A stretch of 48,466 nt of DNA from Thioploca sp. (GCA_030627125.1 DAOUSR010000005.1:1-48466), one strand, 5' to 3'; numbered from the stretch's first letter, positions 8,960 through 17,680 are shown. Notes: generated from the letters alone by a model not told the origin. Numbers and translations: made by a program.

Positions 8960-10119
8960 TGTATAAAGCAATTACTTTTGTTCTATTGCCTATTATAGTA
9001 ATGGTCGCTTCGTTATCCATATTTACCGTTCAGGAAACTGAAGTTGCTTTGATGCTACGATTTAAGAAGATCGTTGGGGATGATTTTCCACCTGGTTTAC
9101 ATTTTAAGAGTCCAATCCATAATGTCCTAACTTTCGATAAACGGATTCAAACTCTTGATGCTCCGCCTGAACAATTTTTAACTGTGGAAAAGAAAAACTT
9201 AATTGTGGACTCTTTTATAAAATGGCGTATCGTTGATATTGTTACTTATTATAAAGCAGTTAGCGGGAACCAACAACGAGCTAGAGATCGGTTAGGTGAA
9301 ATTATTGCCGATGGATTACGCAGTGAGTTTGGTAAACGCACAATTAAGGAAGTAGTGTCTGGTGATAGAATTGAAATTATGGGCATTATTACTGCAGGAG
9401 CTAATTTGACTGTTCCAAAATTATTGGGCATTGAAATTGTTGATGTACGGATTAAACGGATAGATCTACCTTCAGAAGTTAGTAATTCTGTATATCGACG
9501 TATGGAAGCGGAACGAGAACGAGTGGCAAAGAAATGGCGTTCTCAAGGTGAAGCGGATGCAGTACGAATTCGAGCCAATGCGGATAGGATACGAATCGAA
9601 GTTTTTTCTAAAGCAGAACGAGATTCGGAACAAATTCGAGGTGAAGGTGAAGCTTTTTCGGCTGATACTTATGCTAAAGCATATAATCAGAATCAGGAAT
9701 TTTATACTTTATATCGTAGCTTGAATGCTTATAAAACAGCTTTTAGTAGTCGTAATGATATGTTAATAATTACTCCTGACTCTGATTTCTTTAATTATTT
9801 TAAAGATTTGAATGGTAAAAAATCGTTTTATCCTATCTCAATAACTGATAAAAAACCAGCTGTAGTACCAGTTGTAACACCAGTGCCAGTTGTGGCACCA
9901 GTACCAGTTGTGGCACCAGTGCCAGTTGTGGCACCAGTGCCAGTTGTGGCACCAGTACCAGTTGTAGCACCAGTGCCAGTTGTAGCACCAGTGCCAGTTG
10001 TGACACCAGTGCCAGTTGTAACACCAGTGCCAGTTGTAGCACCAGTGCCAGTTGTGGCACCAGTGCCAGAAATACCAGTTGAAATGATAAATAACGAAAA
10101 TAATTCTGCTTTAGAATAA
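8959..10119 (+). CDS. hflC: FtsH protease modulator HflC with Pro-Val repeat tail
   Basis: 386 residues. The N-terminal membrane helix (about 6-23) is followed by a band-7 domain (VQETEVALMLRFKKIVGDDFPPGLH), the ER-rich segment YRRMEAERERVAKKWRSQGEA and the usual C-terminal core (YRSLNAYKTAFSSRNDMLIITPDSDFFNYFKD). Ordinary HflC ends near there at roughly 290-330 residues. Here a tail of about 80 residues follows, mostly eleven PVV(A/T)PV hexapeptides (9868-10065), then an acidic end. The tail should form a rigid polyproline-like arm on the periplasmic side. Its role is unknown; it may be lineage-specific. Confidence 0.95.
   Translation: MYKAITFVLLPIIVMVASLSIFTVQETEVALMLRFKKIVGDDFPPGLHFKSPIHNVLTFDKRIQTLDAPPEQFLTVEKKNLIVDSFIKWRIVDIVTYYKAVSGNQQRARDRLGEIIADGLRSEFGKRTIKEVVSGDRIEIMGIITAGANLTVPKLLGIEIVDVRIKRIDLPSEVSNSVYRRMEAERERVAKKWRSQGEADAVRIRANADRIRIEVFSKAERDSEQIRGEGEAFSADTYAKAYNQNQEFYTLYRSLNAYKTAFSSRNDMLIITPDSDFFNYFKDLNGKKSFYPISITDKKPAVVPVVTPVPVVAPVPVVAPVPVVAPVPVVAPVPVVAPVPVVAPVPVVTPVPVVTPVPVVAPVPVVAPVPEIPVEMINNENNSALE
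9868..10065 (+). repeat. Eleven in-frame 18-bp repeats in hflC (PVVAPV)
   Basis: Eleven uninterrupted units of CCAGTTGTGGCACCAGTG or single-base variants encode PVVAPV (eight) or PVVTPV (three). Units are near identical at DNA level, so the copy number probably varies by slippage in 6-residue steps that keep the frame. The apparent opposite-strand ORF here is only a shadow of the repeat. Confidence 0.95.
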
Positions 10120-10123
10120 TATT

Positions 10124-10309
10124 ATGTGGGAAGAACTCGGGATTGCTATTTCTCTGATTTTTATCATTGAAGGTATATTACCTTTCTTGAACCCGGCCGG
10201 ATGGCGTAAAACTTTGCGAAACATCAGTGAGATGCAAGACAAGACTTTACGCACAACCGGTTTATTGAGCATGATATTTGGTTTGGTATTATTGTATTTG
10301 GTGCATTAA
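10124..10309 (+). CDS. DUF2065 family small membrane protein (YjeT-like)
   Basis: 61 residues with two hydrophobic helices (about 4-22 and 42-60) around a polar loop. The pattern EGILPFLNPAGWRKTLR...LRTTGLLSMIFGLVLLYLVH matches DUF2065/YjeT. It starts 4 bp after hflC, its normal place next to hflKC. Function is unknown; it is presumed to work with the HflKC-FtsH assembly because of conserved linkage. The purA gene that usually follows is missing. Confidence 0.9.
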   Translation: MWEELGIAISLIFIIEGILPFLNPAGWRKTLRNISEMQDKTLRTTGLLSMIFGLVLLYLVH

Positions 10310-10337
10310 TAGCTATACTGTTTATTAAGTTAATGTT

Positions 10338-10393
10338 AAAGGATTGCCCCTACATATTTATTTGTGGGGTAATCTGTGGTTCCCCTAATCCCC
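10338..10393. repeat. Family B palindromic repeat (CAACCAC...GTAGGGG type), overlapping a gene end
   Basis: On the minus strand this reads GGGGATTAGGGGAACCACAG ... ATGTAGGGGCAATCCTTT and matches the element at 48362-48425 over most of its length. It supplies the last 15 codons and the stop of the minus-strand gene ending at 10350. Confidence 0.75.
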
Positions 10394-10982
10394 GATTTTT
10401 ACCATTAATTTGTTGCTGCATAATTTCCCATGCAAATAAAAACAAGCATATATCGGCCCATAATTTAGTAAGGTCTTCCAATGACAAACGCATCACCATA
10501 TCTTTCGGAAACTTAGCATCAATTACCACCATTACCGCAAATAAAACCGCAGCAGTATATAAAAATTGCCGAGCCAATTGAGTTTTCTGTTGCAAATTAC
10601 CTAACCAAGCTAATAATCCTACCTCTATTACACCTAAACCCAATAACAAATAGGCATCATTGCGGCCTAAGAATCTTCCTACGCTCTCATGGATTAAGAA
10701 TCGTTCATCGCAGCCTAAATAGATAAACATGATGATTTGAGAGATAAAAAACCAGTATTCTGGACTTTTCTTATCAACGCAAGATAAACTTATCATAAAT
10801 AACAATGCAGTAGCCCACAATAAAAATACACTCAGTGTAGTATTGATAGCATAACCAGCAATTTCATGTTGGCCTATATCGGTTAAAAATTGCCGGATAA
10901 AAAGTTGGGAAGTTTGCCACTCAGTTACCAATAAAATAATGCTATATACTGCTATTAATAGAAAAATTCGATAATATTTCAT
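10350..10982 (-). CDS. Polytopic membrane protein with D-E-x3-IHE-x2-G motif (family member 1)
   Basis: 210 residues with about five to six hydrophobic helices. I do not recognise a named family. It shares landmarks with the genes at 10979-11692 and 42801-43595: a CDERFLIHESVGRFLG segment in or near a membrane helix, and a late LEDLTKLWADICLFLFAWEIM helix matching the EE.FEILG helix of the others. It is the shortest of the three. Its ATG overlaps the upstream gene's stop (ATGA), so the two are translationally coupled and may form a hetero-oligomer. The last 15 residues (NRGLGEPQITPQINM) come from a palindromic repeat and are probably not ancestral. Conserved Asp, Glu and His near membranes could be catalytic or metal-binding, but this is speculative. 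Confidence 0.7.
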   Translation of the reverse strand: MKYYRIFLLIAVYSIILLVTEWQTSQLFIRQFLTDIGQHEIAGYAINTTLSVFLLWATALLFMISLSCVDKKSPEYWFFISQIIMFIYLGCDERFLIHESVGRFLGRNDAYLLLGLGVIEVGLLAWLGNLQQKTQLARQFLYTAAVLFAVMVVIDAKFPKDMVMRLSLEDLTKLWADICLFLFAWEIMQQQINGKNRGLGEPQITPQINM

Positions 10983-11692
10983 AATTTATATTGCCTAGCT
11001 ATCAATACTGCACATGTAAATAAGCTATACATACCTAAAATTTCAAACGTTTCTTCCCAACAATTTAATGTTCCAACACTTTGCTGAATAGAATATAGTA
11101 GCCATTCCACTATTTCAAACAAAAATACTCCTGGTAAACAGAATACAGCTAACCATAAAGCCCAAGTTATAATGTGTCTTTGCTTAGAAATTGGTATATT
11201 TGCAATTACTTTACGTAAGGCAATAACTGTAGCGACTAAACCAGCTAATGCTAATGGTGCAAACAACAAAACCCAAATAAAACCTTTGTTATCTATCGGT
11301 AAGAAAGTCAGTAAATTTTCTACTATCCCTCTCAACCATTTACCAACGGTCTCGTGAATACTTGCTGTTTCATCAGCGGATAATAACACAGCTCCTATTG
11401 CGGTTAGTTTAAATATAAAACGTTGCCAATTAGCAATTTTAAAATTTGAACTCCAACCTAACAAAACAAAAGCTAGTCCAGTCATTAAATATAATACGCT
11501 GGAAAACCAAGTGGCTAAGGTATTTTCTTTGCGTAAATCTAATAGTACTAATACTCTGTGAATATTAATGTCGAATATTTTTTGAAATTCATAGGCGTAA
11601 GTAAGATAAGATAGAAAAGTAGTTATTATAAAAAATAAACCTATCCAAAATATTGGAATTACTAGTTTTTCTAAAAGATAATGAATTTTAAT
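10979..11692 (-). CDS. Polytopic membrane protein with D-E-x3-IHE-x2-G motif (family member 2), non-ATG start
   Basis: About 237 residues and six predicted helices. The frame is open upstream of the first ATG (11485) back to a TAA at 11705-11707. That extra part (KIHYLLEKLVIPIFWIGLFF ... IFDINIHRVL...ENTLATWFSSVLYL) aligns with the N-terminus of the gene at 42801 (INIRRIWNI...ENSIPTWFSS), so it is real coding sequence. No ATG, GTG or TTG exists in it. AAAGGA at 11701-11706 points to the ATT at 11690-11692 as the start, with the ATT at 11684-11686 as an alternative. Other shared motifs are DETASIHETVGKWL and WEETFEILGMYSL. Function unknown; it is coupled to the downstream homologue through ATGA. 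Confidence 0.65.
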   Translation of the reverse strand: MKIHYLLEKLVIPIFWIGLFFIITTFLSYLTYAYEFQKIFDINIHRVLVLLDLRKENTLATWFSSVLYLMTGLAFVLLGWSSNFKIANWQRFIFKLTAIGAVLLSADETASIHETVGKWLRGIVENLLTFLPIDNKGFIWVLLFAPLALAGLVATVIALRKVIANIPISKQRHIITWALWLAVFCLPGVFLFEIVEWLLYSIQQSVGTLNCWEETFEILGMYSLFTCAVLIARQYKL

Positions 11693-11840
11693 AGTTGTTT
11701 TCCTTTAGTTACAATAGTTTTTTATCAGTAATTGTTAAAATTTAAATTTAGTCTACATAAAAAGTCTATTTAATTTATATATTTTGCTATTATAAAGTTA
11801 ATAGAACTTACGCATTAACAATAATTTTGACTTTGTAGAA

Positions 11841-11867
11841 TTTACACATTGACAGAAGTATTATAAT
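11841..11867 (+). promoter_or_regulatory. Candidate promoter for the restriction-methylation gene
   Basis: TTTACA (11841-11846), a 15-bp spacer and a perfect TATAAT (11862-11867), 110 bp before the gene. The spacer is short. A 33-codon ORF (11868-11969) starts right after the -10 box and is probably not a gene. Confidence 0.35.
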
Positions 11868-11977
11868 ATGAATCAATCAAAAAAACCACAAAATCCAATA
11901 AGAGAAATAAGTCGTCCATTAAACCTATATTCTCAACTTCCCACAAATAATTATTTGCAATCCTTTTAAGTCCACTT

Positions 11978-14900
11978 ATGAGCAACCCAATTACCCAATA
12001 TCTTACCCAAATTCAAATCAATCTGCAAACTGGCGTAGCTAAAGAACATACGCATCGTGCTGCATTGGAGAATTTGTTAGAAACTCTCCATCCTGCTATT
12101 GATGCCGTTAATGAGCCAAAACGGATTGACTGTGGTTCACCCGACCTAGTGATTCTTGATTCCGAAGCGGTACCGTTGGGCTATATCGAAGCTAAGGATA
12201 TTGGCGTGTCGCTAGATAATGCTTTAAAAACTGAGCAGTTAAAACGGTATTTGGAATCTTTGCATAATCTTATTTTAACTGATTATTTGGAGTTTCGTTG
12301 GTTTGTGGAGGGTGAATATAAACCGGAAATGACAGTATGTTTGGCTAAAGTGGATAAAAGGGTAGTAAAACCATTACCGGAAAAATTTGTCAATTTTGAA
12401 CGGTTATTTGGTACTTTTGTTGAAACGCAGGTCATTACGTTACGCAGTCCAGAGGATTTAGCGGCAAGAATGGCTAAAATTGCTGATTTGATTCGTAATT
12501 TGATTTCTGAAGCTTATAAGCAGGAAAAAACGGGAATTTTGCATAATCAGTTGGATAGCTTTCGGAAAGTTTTGCTGGATAGTTTGACGGTTGAGCAGTT
12601 TGCCGATATGTATGCTCAAACAGCATGTTATGGTTTATTTGCAGCGAAATGTAATGCCTCATTGACGGAGAAATTTTCTCGAATTAATGCGAGTCATTAT
12701 GTGCCGAAGACAAATCCGTTTTTACGCAAGTTGTTTAATCAAATCGTTGGTATAGATATAGATGAGCGGTTGGTGTGGGCGGTTGAGCATTTGGTGACAG
12801 TGTTGAATCATACTGATATTGGGGCAATTTTGGCAGATTTTGGTAAACGAACTCGGCAGGAAGACCCGGTGGTGCATTTTTATGAGACGTTTTTGAAGCA
12901 TTATGATCCGAATATGCGGGAGATGCGAGGGGTTTATTATACACCGGAACCGGTGGTTTCTTATATTGTGCGGTCGGTGGATTTGTTGTTAAAACAGCAG
13001 TTTAAATTAAAGGATGGGTTGGCGGATAGTAGTAAGTTGGAGTCGGGTTTGCATAGGGTGCAGATTTTGGATCCGGCGGTGGGGACTGGGACATTTTTGT
13101 ATGCGGTGTTTAAGCAGATTTTTGCTAAGTTTCGGAAGAATAAGGGGATGTGGTCAAGTTATGTGACGGAGCATTTGTTGCCAAGGGTACATGGGTTTGA
13201 GTTGTTGATGGCTCCTTATACGGTGGCTCATATGAAGTTGGGTTTGCAGTTGCAGGAGATGGGTTATGAGTTTGATTCGGATGAAAGATTGCGGATTTTT
13301 TTGACGAATAGTTTGGAGGATAGTTTTGAGAGGGGTGGTTCGCCGGATTTGCCATTTGCAGAGTGGTTGGTGAATGAGGGGAAAGCAGCTAGTGAAGTTA
13401 AACAGGATTCGCCGGTGATGGTGATTGTGGGGAATCCGCCTTATTCTGGGCATTCTGCTAATGTTGGGGAATGGATTGTTGGTTTGTTGAAAGGAGTTGA
13501 TGAGCGTAATAATGAAGCTAAAACAGCTAGTTATTTTCAAATTGATGGAAAGCCGTTGAAAGAAAGAAACTCTAAATGGTTAAATGATGATTATGTTAAG
13601 TTTATTCGGTTTGCTCAGTGGCGAATTGAACAAACTGGTTATGGAGTTTTGGCTTTTGTAACTAATCATGGTTATTTGAATAATCCGACTTTTCGTGGAA
13701 TGCGGCAAGCGTTAATGCAGGATTTTGATGAGATTTATTTACTTGATTTGCATGGTAATTCTAAGAAAAAAGAAAGATGTCCAGATGGTGATGTTGATAA
13801 AAATGTGTTTGATATTCAACAGGGTGTAGCTATTGGTATTTTCGTAAAACATAAGTCTAAACAGTCAGTTAAAGTATTTCATGCTGATTTATGGGGCAAA
13901 CGTGATGGTAAATATGCTTGGTTAGAAGAAAAAGATATTAAATCAACTGATTGGCAAGAAATAAAACCACGATCACCATTTTATTTGTTTATTCCACAAG
14001 ATATTACCCTGTTAAGTGAATATGAACAATATTGGAAAATTAATGATGTGATGATAGTTAATTCCGTAGGTATCGTTACTGCTAGAGATAATTTAACAAT
14101 CCATGAATCGCCACAAGCTGTTATGGAGACGGTTCAAGATTTTGTTAATTTAGAAATTGAAGAAGCAAGAGAAAAGTATCAATTGGGTAAAGATACGAGA
14201 GATTGGAAAGTGTATTTAGCCCAAGAAGATATTAGAAATAATAAAACTGATGATTCTCATATTACTCCTATTTTATATCGACCTTTTGATAAAAGATATA
14301 CTTATTACACTGGAAAAACGAAGGGATTTATTTGTATGCCAAGGCGTGATGTGATGCAACACATGTTGGCTGGAGAAAACTTGGGATTAATTGTTGGTCG
14401 TTCAGGACAAGTTGTTGGTTCTGACGAATGGGATATTTTATTTTGTTTAAACGTAATTTCAGAATTTAATCTTTATCGTCGTGGCGGAAATAATTTATTC
14501 CCTCTATATCTCTATCCAACCGAAAAAGATGAATTTTTAAATGGAAACGGCAATGCTAAACCAAAGAGAAAACCCAACTTTGCCCCAAATTTCATCAAAG
14601 ACTTAGAAACTCGCCTAAAACTAAAATTCATAGACGACGGCATAGGCAACTTAACAACCACCATCGGCCCCGAAGACATCTTCCACTACATCTACGCCAT
14701 ATTCCACAGCCCAACTTACCGTCAACGCTATGCCGAATTTCTAAAAATAGACTTCCCCCGCTTACCCTTAACCAGCGACAAAAAACTATTCAGAAAACTC
14801 GCCAAACTAGGCCAACAACTAATCAAAATCCACCTAATGGAAGCCGATATAGAAACCGAAAGCAGCTATCCCATCGAAGGCGATAATTTAGTTGAAAAAA

Positions 14901-15145
14901 TCACCTACCAAGATGAAAAAGTTTACATCAACAAAACCCAATACTTTGATAACATAACTGGAACTGTTTGGAATTTCCACATCGGCGGCTACCAAGTTTG
15001 CCAAAAATGGCTCAAAGACCGCAAAGGCCGAGAACTAAATTACGACGACTGCAATCACTATCTTTATATTCTCGCTGCTTTAGAACAAACTATTGCATTA
15101 ATGGAGAAAATTGATGAAACTATCCCAAAATTTCCCTTGTCATGA
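11978..15145 (+). CDS. Eco57I-like (type IIG/ISP-like) restriction-modification protein
   Basis: 1055 residues. The N-terminal PD-(D/E)XK-like nuclease has SPDLVIL (Asp56) and YIEAKD (Glu71, Lys73). A helical linker contains MREMRGVYYTPEPVVSYIV. The N6-adenine methylase core has motif I ILDPAVGTGTF (about 363-373) and motif IV VGNPPYSG (about 484-491). The rest should hold the target recognition region. No DEAD-box helicase segment is present, so it is closer to single-chain type IIG than to 1500-residue type ISP enzymes. It should methylate adenine and cut DNA from the same polypeptide. No helicase, specificity or other defence gene is adjacent. Wobble bases change sharply along the gene: G/T-rich at about 12700-13450, A/T-rich in the middle, C/A-rich at about 14520-15060, which suggests a mosaic or imported gene. 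Confidence 0.88.
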   Translation: MSNPITQYLTQIQINLQTGVAKEHTHRAALENLLETLHPAIDAVNEPKRIDCGSPDLVILDSEAVPLGYIEAKDIGVSLDNALKTEQLKRYLESLHNLILTDYLEFRWFVEGEYKPEMTVCLAKVDKRVVKPLPEKFVNFERLFGTFVETQVITLRSPEDLAARMAKIADLIRNLISEAYKQEKTGILHNQLDSFRKVLLDSLTVEQFADMYAQTACYGLFAAKCNASLTEKFSRINASHYVPKTNPFLRKLFNQIVGIDIDERLVWAVEHLVTVLNHTDIGAILADFGKRTRQEDPVVHFYETFLKHYDPNMREMRGVYYTPEPVVSYIVRSVDLLLKQQFKLKDGLADSSKLESGLHRVQILDPAVGTGTFLYAVFKQIFAKFRKNKGMWSSYVTEHLLPRVHGFELLMAPYTVAHMKLGLQLQEMGYEFDSDERLRIFLTNSLEDSFERGGSPDLPFAEWLVNEGKAASEVKQDSPVMVIVGNPPYSGHSANVGEWIVGLLKGVDERNNEAKTASYFQIDGKPLKERNSKWLNDDYVKFIRFAQWRIEQTGYGVLAFVTNHGYLNNPTFRGMRQALMQDFDEIYLLDLHGNSKKKERCPDGDVDKNVFDIQQGVAIGIFVKHKSKQSVKVFHADLWGKRDGKYAWLEEKDIKSTDWQEIKPRSPFYLFIPQDITLLSEYEQYWKINDVMIVNSVGIVTARDNLTIHESPQAVMETVQDFVNLEIEEAREKYQLGKDTRDWKVYLAQEDIRNNKTDDSHITPILYRPFDKRYTYYTGKTKGFICMPRRDVMQHMLAGENLGLIVGRSGQVVGSDEWDILFCLNVISEFNLYRRGGNNLFPLYLYPTEKDEFLNGNGNAKPKRKPNFAPNFIKDLETRLKLKFIDDGIGNLTTTIGPEDIFHYIYAIFHSPTYRQRYAEFLKIDFPRLPLTSDKKLFRKLAKLGQQLIKIHLMEADIETESSYPIEGDNLVEKITYQDEKVYINKTQYFDNITGTVWNFHIGGYQVCQKWLKDRKGRELNYDDCNHYLYILAALEQTIALMEKIDETIPKFPLS

Positions 15146-15204
15146 ACAATGTAGAGTGTACAACGGTCAGCGATTCCCGCTGAATTTTAGGCACTGTTCG
15201 AATC

Positions 15205-15226
15205 ATTCATAATTAAGAATTGCTAT
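15205..15226. repeat. Family A palindromic repeat (AATTGCTATA type)
   Basis: ATTCATAATTAAGAATTGCTAT in the recA upstream gap; the core TTCATAATTAAGAA is nearly self-complementary. The same element recurs at seven or more other gaps in this window. Confidence 0.7.
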
Positions 15227-15314
15227 AGCTCAATCTATCTTTTAATATTATTTTGTAGGAATATGCTGTAATTAATATTTACTCCAAAACATGGCAATTG
15301 ATGCTATTTTATGC

Positions 15315-15320
15315 GATAAT
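15315..15320 (+). promoter_or_regulatory. Possible -10 box of recA
   Basis: GATAAT lies 36 bp before the recA ATG. No good -35 hexamer sits 16-18 bp upstream, and no convincing LexA operator (CTG-N10-CAG) is seen, although CTGTAATTAATATTTAC at 15254-15270 has a left half. SOS control therefore cannot be argued from the sequence. Confidence 0.25.
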
Positions 15321-15355
15321 ATTAGAATCAATACATTCACAAAAGAGTTAATGCA

Positions 15356-16399
15356 ATGGATGAGAACAAAACACAAGCTTTAGCAACTACCTTAAAACAA
15401 ATCGAAAAACAGTTTGGTAAAGGTGCAGTTATACGATTAGGAGATGTTGAAGTAGCTGATGTTGAAACTGTATCAACTGGTTCTCTAGCCTTAGATATAG
15501 GTCTTGGTGTTGGTGGCTTACCTAGAGGAAGAGTTGTTGAAATATATGGTCCTGAATCTTCTGGTAAAACTACCTTAACTTTACAAATTGCTGCTGAAAT
15601 TCAAAAAGCGGGTGGTTTAGTTGCTTTTATAGATGCAGAACACGCTTTAGATAGCAATTATGCTAATAATATTGGGGTAAATATTAGTGAATTGTATATA
15701 TCTCAACCTAATAATGGTGAAGAAGCTTTAGAAATTACCGATACTCTGGTGCGTTCTGGAACTTTTGATTTAGTAATAATTGATTCCGTTGCGGCATTAA
15801 CTCCAAAAGCAGAAATTGAAGGCGATATGGGTGATTCGCACATGGGTTTGCAAGCTCGCTTAATGTCACAAGCTTTGCGTAAATTAACTGCTAATATCAA
15901 ACGAACTAACACCTTAGTAATCTTTATTAATCAAATTCGTATGAAAATTGGGATTATGTTTGGCAATCCAGAAACTACTACAGGTGGAAATGCTCTTAAA
16001 TTTTATGCTAGTGTTCGTTTGGATATACGTCGTATTGGTGCGGTTAAACGTGGTGATGAAATTATTGGCAATGAAACTCGAGTTAAGATCGTTAAAAATA
16101 AAGTAGCTCCTCCATTTAGAGAAGTTATATTTGACATAATTTATGGAGAAGGAATTTCGCGTGCCAGTGAATTAATTGATTTAGGAGTTAAACACGAGAT
16201 TATCGATAAAGCTGGTGCTTGGTATAGCTATGCTGGTAATAAAATTGGTCAAGGCAAAGATAATGTGCGTACCTATTTGAAAGAAAATCCAGAAATTTCT
16301 AATACTATCGAACAACAAATTCGGGAAAAATTATTGCCGAAAAAGGTGATTGAATCAGAAGCTCAATCTAAAAAAAATAGTAAGAAAGCGTCTCCTTAG
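15356..16399 (+). CDS. recA: Recombinase RecA
   Basis: 347 residues, normal length. Walker A GPESSGKT (65-72), the [12 protein letters not shown] Walker B segment, the loop-2 region ([19 protein letters not shown]) and a short basic C-terminal tail are all present. RecA forms nucleoprotein filaments for strand exchange and activates LexA cleavage. The gene stands alone: recX does not follow, and a gap of about 400 bp with repeats lies downstream. Confidence 0.98.
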   Translation: MDENKTQALATTLKQIEKQFGKGAVIRLGDVEVADVETVSTGSLALDIGLGVGGLPRGRVVEIYGPESSGKTTLTLQIAAEIQKAGGLVAFIDAEHALDSNYANNIGVNISELYISQPNNGEEALEITDTLVRSGTFDLVIIDSVAALTPKAEIEGDMGDSHMGLQARLMSQALRKLTANIKRTNTLVIFINQIRMKIGIMFGNPETTTGGNALKFYASVRLDIRRIGAVKRGDEIIGNETRVKIVKNKVAPPFREVIFDIIYGEGISRASELIDLGVKHEIIDKAGAWYSYAGNKIGQGKDNVRTYLKENPEISNTIEQQIREKLLPKKVIESEAQSKKNSKKASP

Positions 16400-16626
16400 T
16401 CAAAAATAACAGGTCACTGCCATAAAATAATTATTTTGGTATTGGTAAACTGCTCACTATTTAATTGTCAGCATTAGAATTTTCAAGATAAAATCAATAA
16501 TTAGGTAAATTCTAGTTCTGATAATTAAAACCAATTATATCATTTCAGCAAATTTCCATATAATTCTTGTATTGCTATTTATAATATTTTTTAATTAAAT
16601 TAGTTATATAAATTAAAACTTGATTA

Positions 16627-16723
16627 CTAGTGCCGAGGTTCAACTTCAGCATTCATCCCAAATGATTCTGCCATTTAATTATGAAAAGCAGACGAAAATA
16701 AATATCAAGGCAGATGGCACTAG
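16627..16723. repeat. Short inverted-repeat element bounded by CTAGTGCC
   Basis: CTAGTGCC (16627-16634) and GGCACTAG (16716-16723) bound a 97-bp segment with an inner TCTGC/GCAGA stem. It could be a miniature transposon with TA at its ends. Only one copy was noticed, so its mobility is unproven. The rest of the 16400-16805 gap shows no gene. Confidence 0.35.
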
Positions 16724-16730
16724 ATATATC

Positions 16731-16767
16731 GAATTTCATTAAGCATTTACAATTAAAAATTGCTATA
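16731..16767. repeat. Family A palindromic repeat, long form
   Basis: GAATTTCATTAAGC and AATTAAAAATTGCTATA form a degraded version of the element at 25930-25964. Confidence 0.6.
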
Positions 16768-16805
16768 ACATCACACATTCTAACCAACAATTTAATATAA
16801 TTAAT

Positions 16806-17549
16806 ATGACTGAATTAGCAATTATTGGTGGCAGTGGTTTAACCGAACTTGAAGGTTTAAAAATTACTAATCGGCAAGTATTAAAAACTCCGTATGGTGA
16901 AACATCTAGCCCTATCATTCATGGTGTTTATGGCGATAAATCAATCGTATTTTTAGCCCGCCATGGAATTCGGCATACTATTCCACCACATAAGATTAAT
17001 TATCAAGCTAATATATGGGCTCTTAAGCATATAGGAGTAAAGGCAGTATTATCTATTGCGGCGGTTGGCAGTATTCATCCTGATATGCAACCCGGTGATT
17101 TGGTGATTCCTCATCAACTTATTGATTATACATGGGGACGAGAACATACTTTTTTTGCCGAAGATTTGGGCCATGTCACTCATATTGATTTTACCAAACC
17201 CTATTGTGAAGAATTAAGAAATATATTAATCTCAGCAGCTAAACAAGTTGATTTTGAAGTATTTTCTCATAGCGTGTATGGAGTAACTCAAGGCCCTCGT
17301 TTAGAAACATCTGCTGAAATTGACCGTATGGAACAAGATGGTTGTGATATTGTTGGTATGACTGGAATGCCAGAGGCTGCGTTAGCCAAAGAAGTAGATT
17401 TATGTTATGCGGCTTGTGCAGTAGTTGCTAATGAAGCAGCAGGGCGTGGCAATGAGCAAATATCTATGGCAGAAATTGAAGAAAATTTGACCGATGGAAT
17501 TAATTATGTACGTCAGTTATTAGTAAAAATTATCCAAGAGTTAGATTAA
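16806..17549 (+). CDS. S-methyl-5'-thioinosine phosphorylase (MTIP/MTAP family)
   Basis: 247 residues. It has the purine nucleoside phosphorylase family 2 pattern: AIIGGSGLTELEG near the N-terminus (phosphate loop), FLARHGIRHTIPPHKINYQANIWAL, VLSIAAVGSIHPDMQPGDLVIP and the substrate segment QGPRLETSAEI...DIVGMTGMPEAALAKE. In gammaproteobacteria of this length the enzyme usually cleaves methylthioinosine in polyamine/methionine salvage rather than methylthioadenosine. The exact substrate cannot be settled by eye. No clear ribosome site is visible and it is not in an operon. Confidence 0.88.
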   Translation: MTELAIIGGSGLTELEGLKITNRQVLKTPYGETSSPIIHGVYGDKSIVFLARHGIRHTIPPHKINYQANIWALKHIGVKAVLSIAAVGSIHPDMQPGDLVIPHQLIDYTWGREHTFFAEDLGHVTHIDFTKPYCEELRNILISAAKQVDFEVFSHSVYGVTQGPRLETSAEIDRMEQDGCDIVGMTGMPEAALAKEVDLCYAACAVVANEAAGRGNEQISMAEIEENLTDGINYVRQLLVKIIQELD

Positions 17550-17680
17550 TGTATGTTCCAACTATCAATTTTATCTGCCTAAACATCAGCTAGATTGTTA
17601 ATTTTTCTTGACTCGTTAAAATGAGAAATGTTATTATTCTAGGTGATTTTTCTTTGTACAGGACATTGTGATGTAATTTA

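Noticed and set aside
9833-10060. Opposite-strand ORF with QLALV repeats over hflC
   Set aside because: It mirrors the 18-bp Pro-Val repeat of hflC; no start context or family match.
11868-11969. 33-codon ORF before the restriction gene, possible controller peptide
   Set aside because: It begins directly after the -10 box with no ribosome site and shows no helix-turn-helix pattern.
12474-13540. Several opposite-strand ORFs under the restriction-methylation gene
   Set aside because: They arise because the sense strand here avoids C in wobble positions, which removes stops on the other strand; the sequences are low-complexity and Asn/Pro/His-rich.
15190-15200. GTTCGAATC-like string suggesting a tRNA T-loop
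   Set aside because: No acceptor or anticodon stem can be built around it and no CCA-type end follows.
15254-15270. LexA-like site before recA
   Set aside because: Only the left CTGTA half is present; the right half lacks CAG, so it does not meet the operator pattern.
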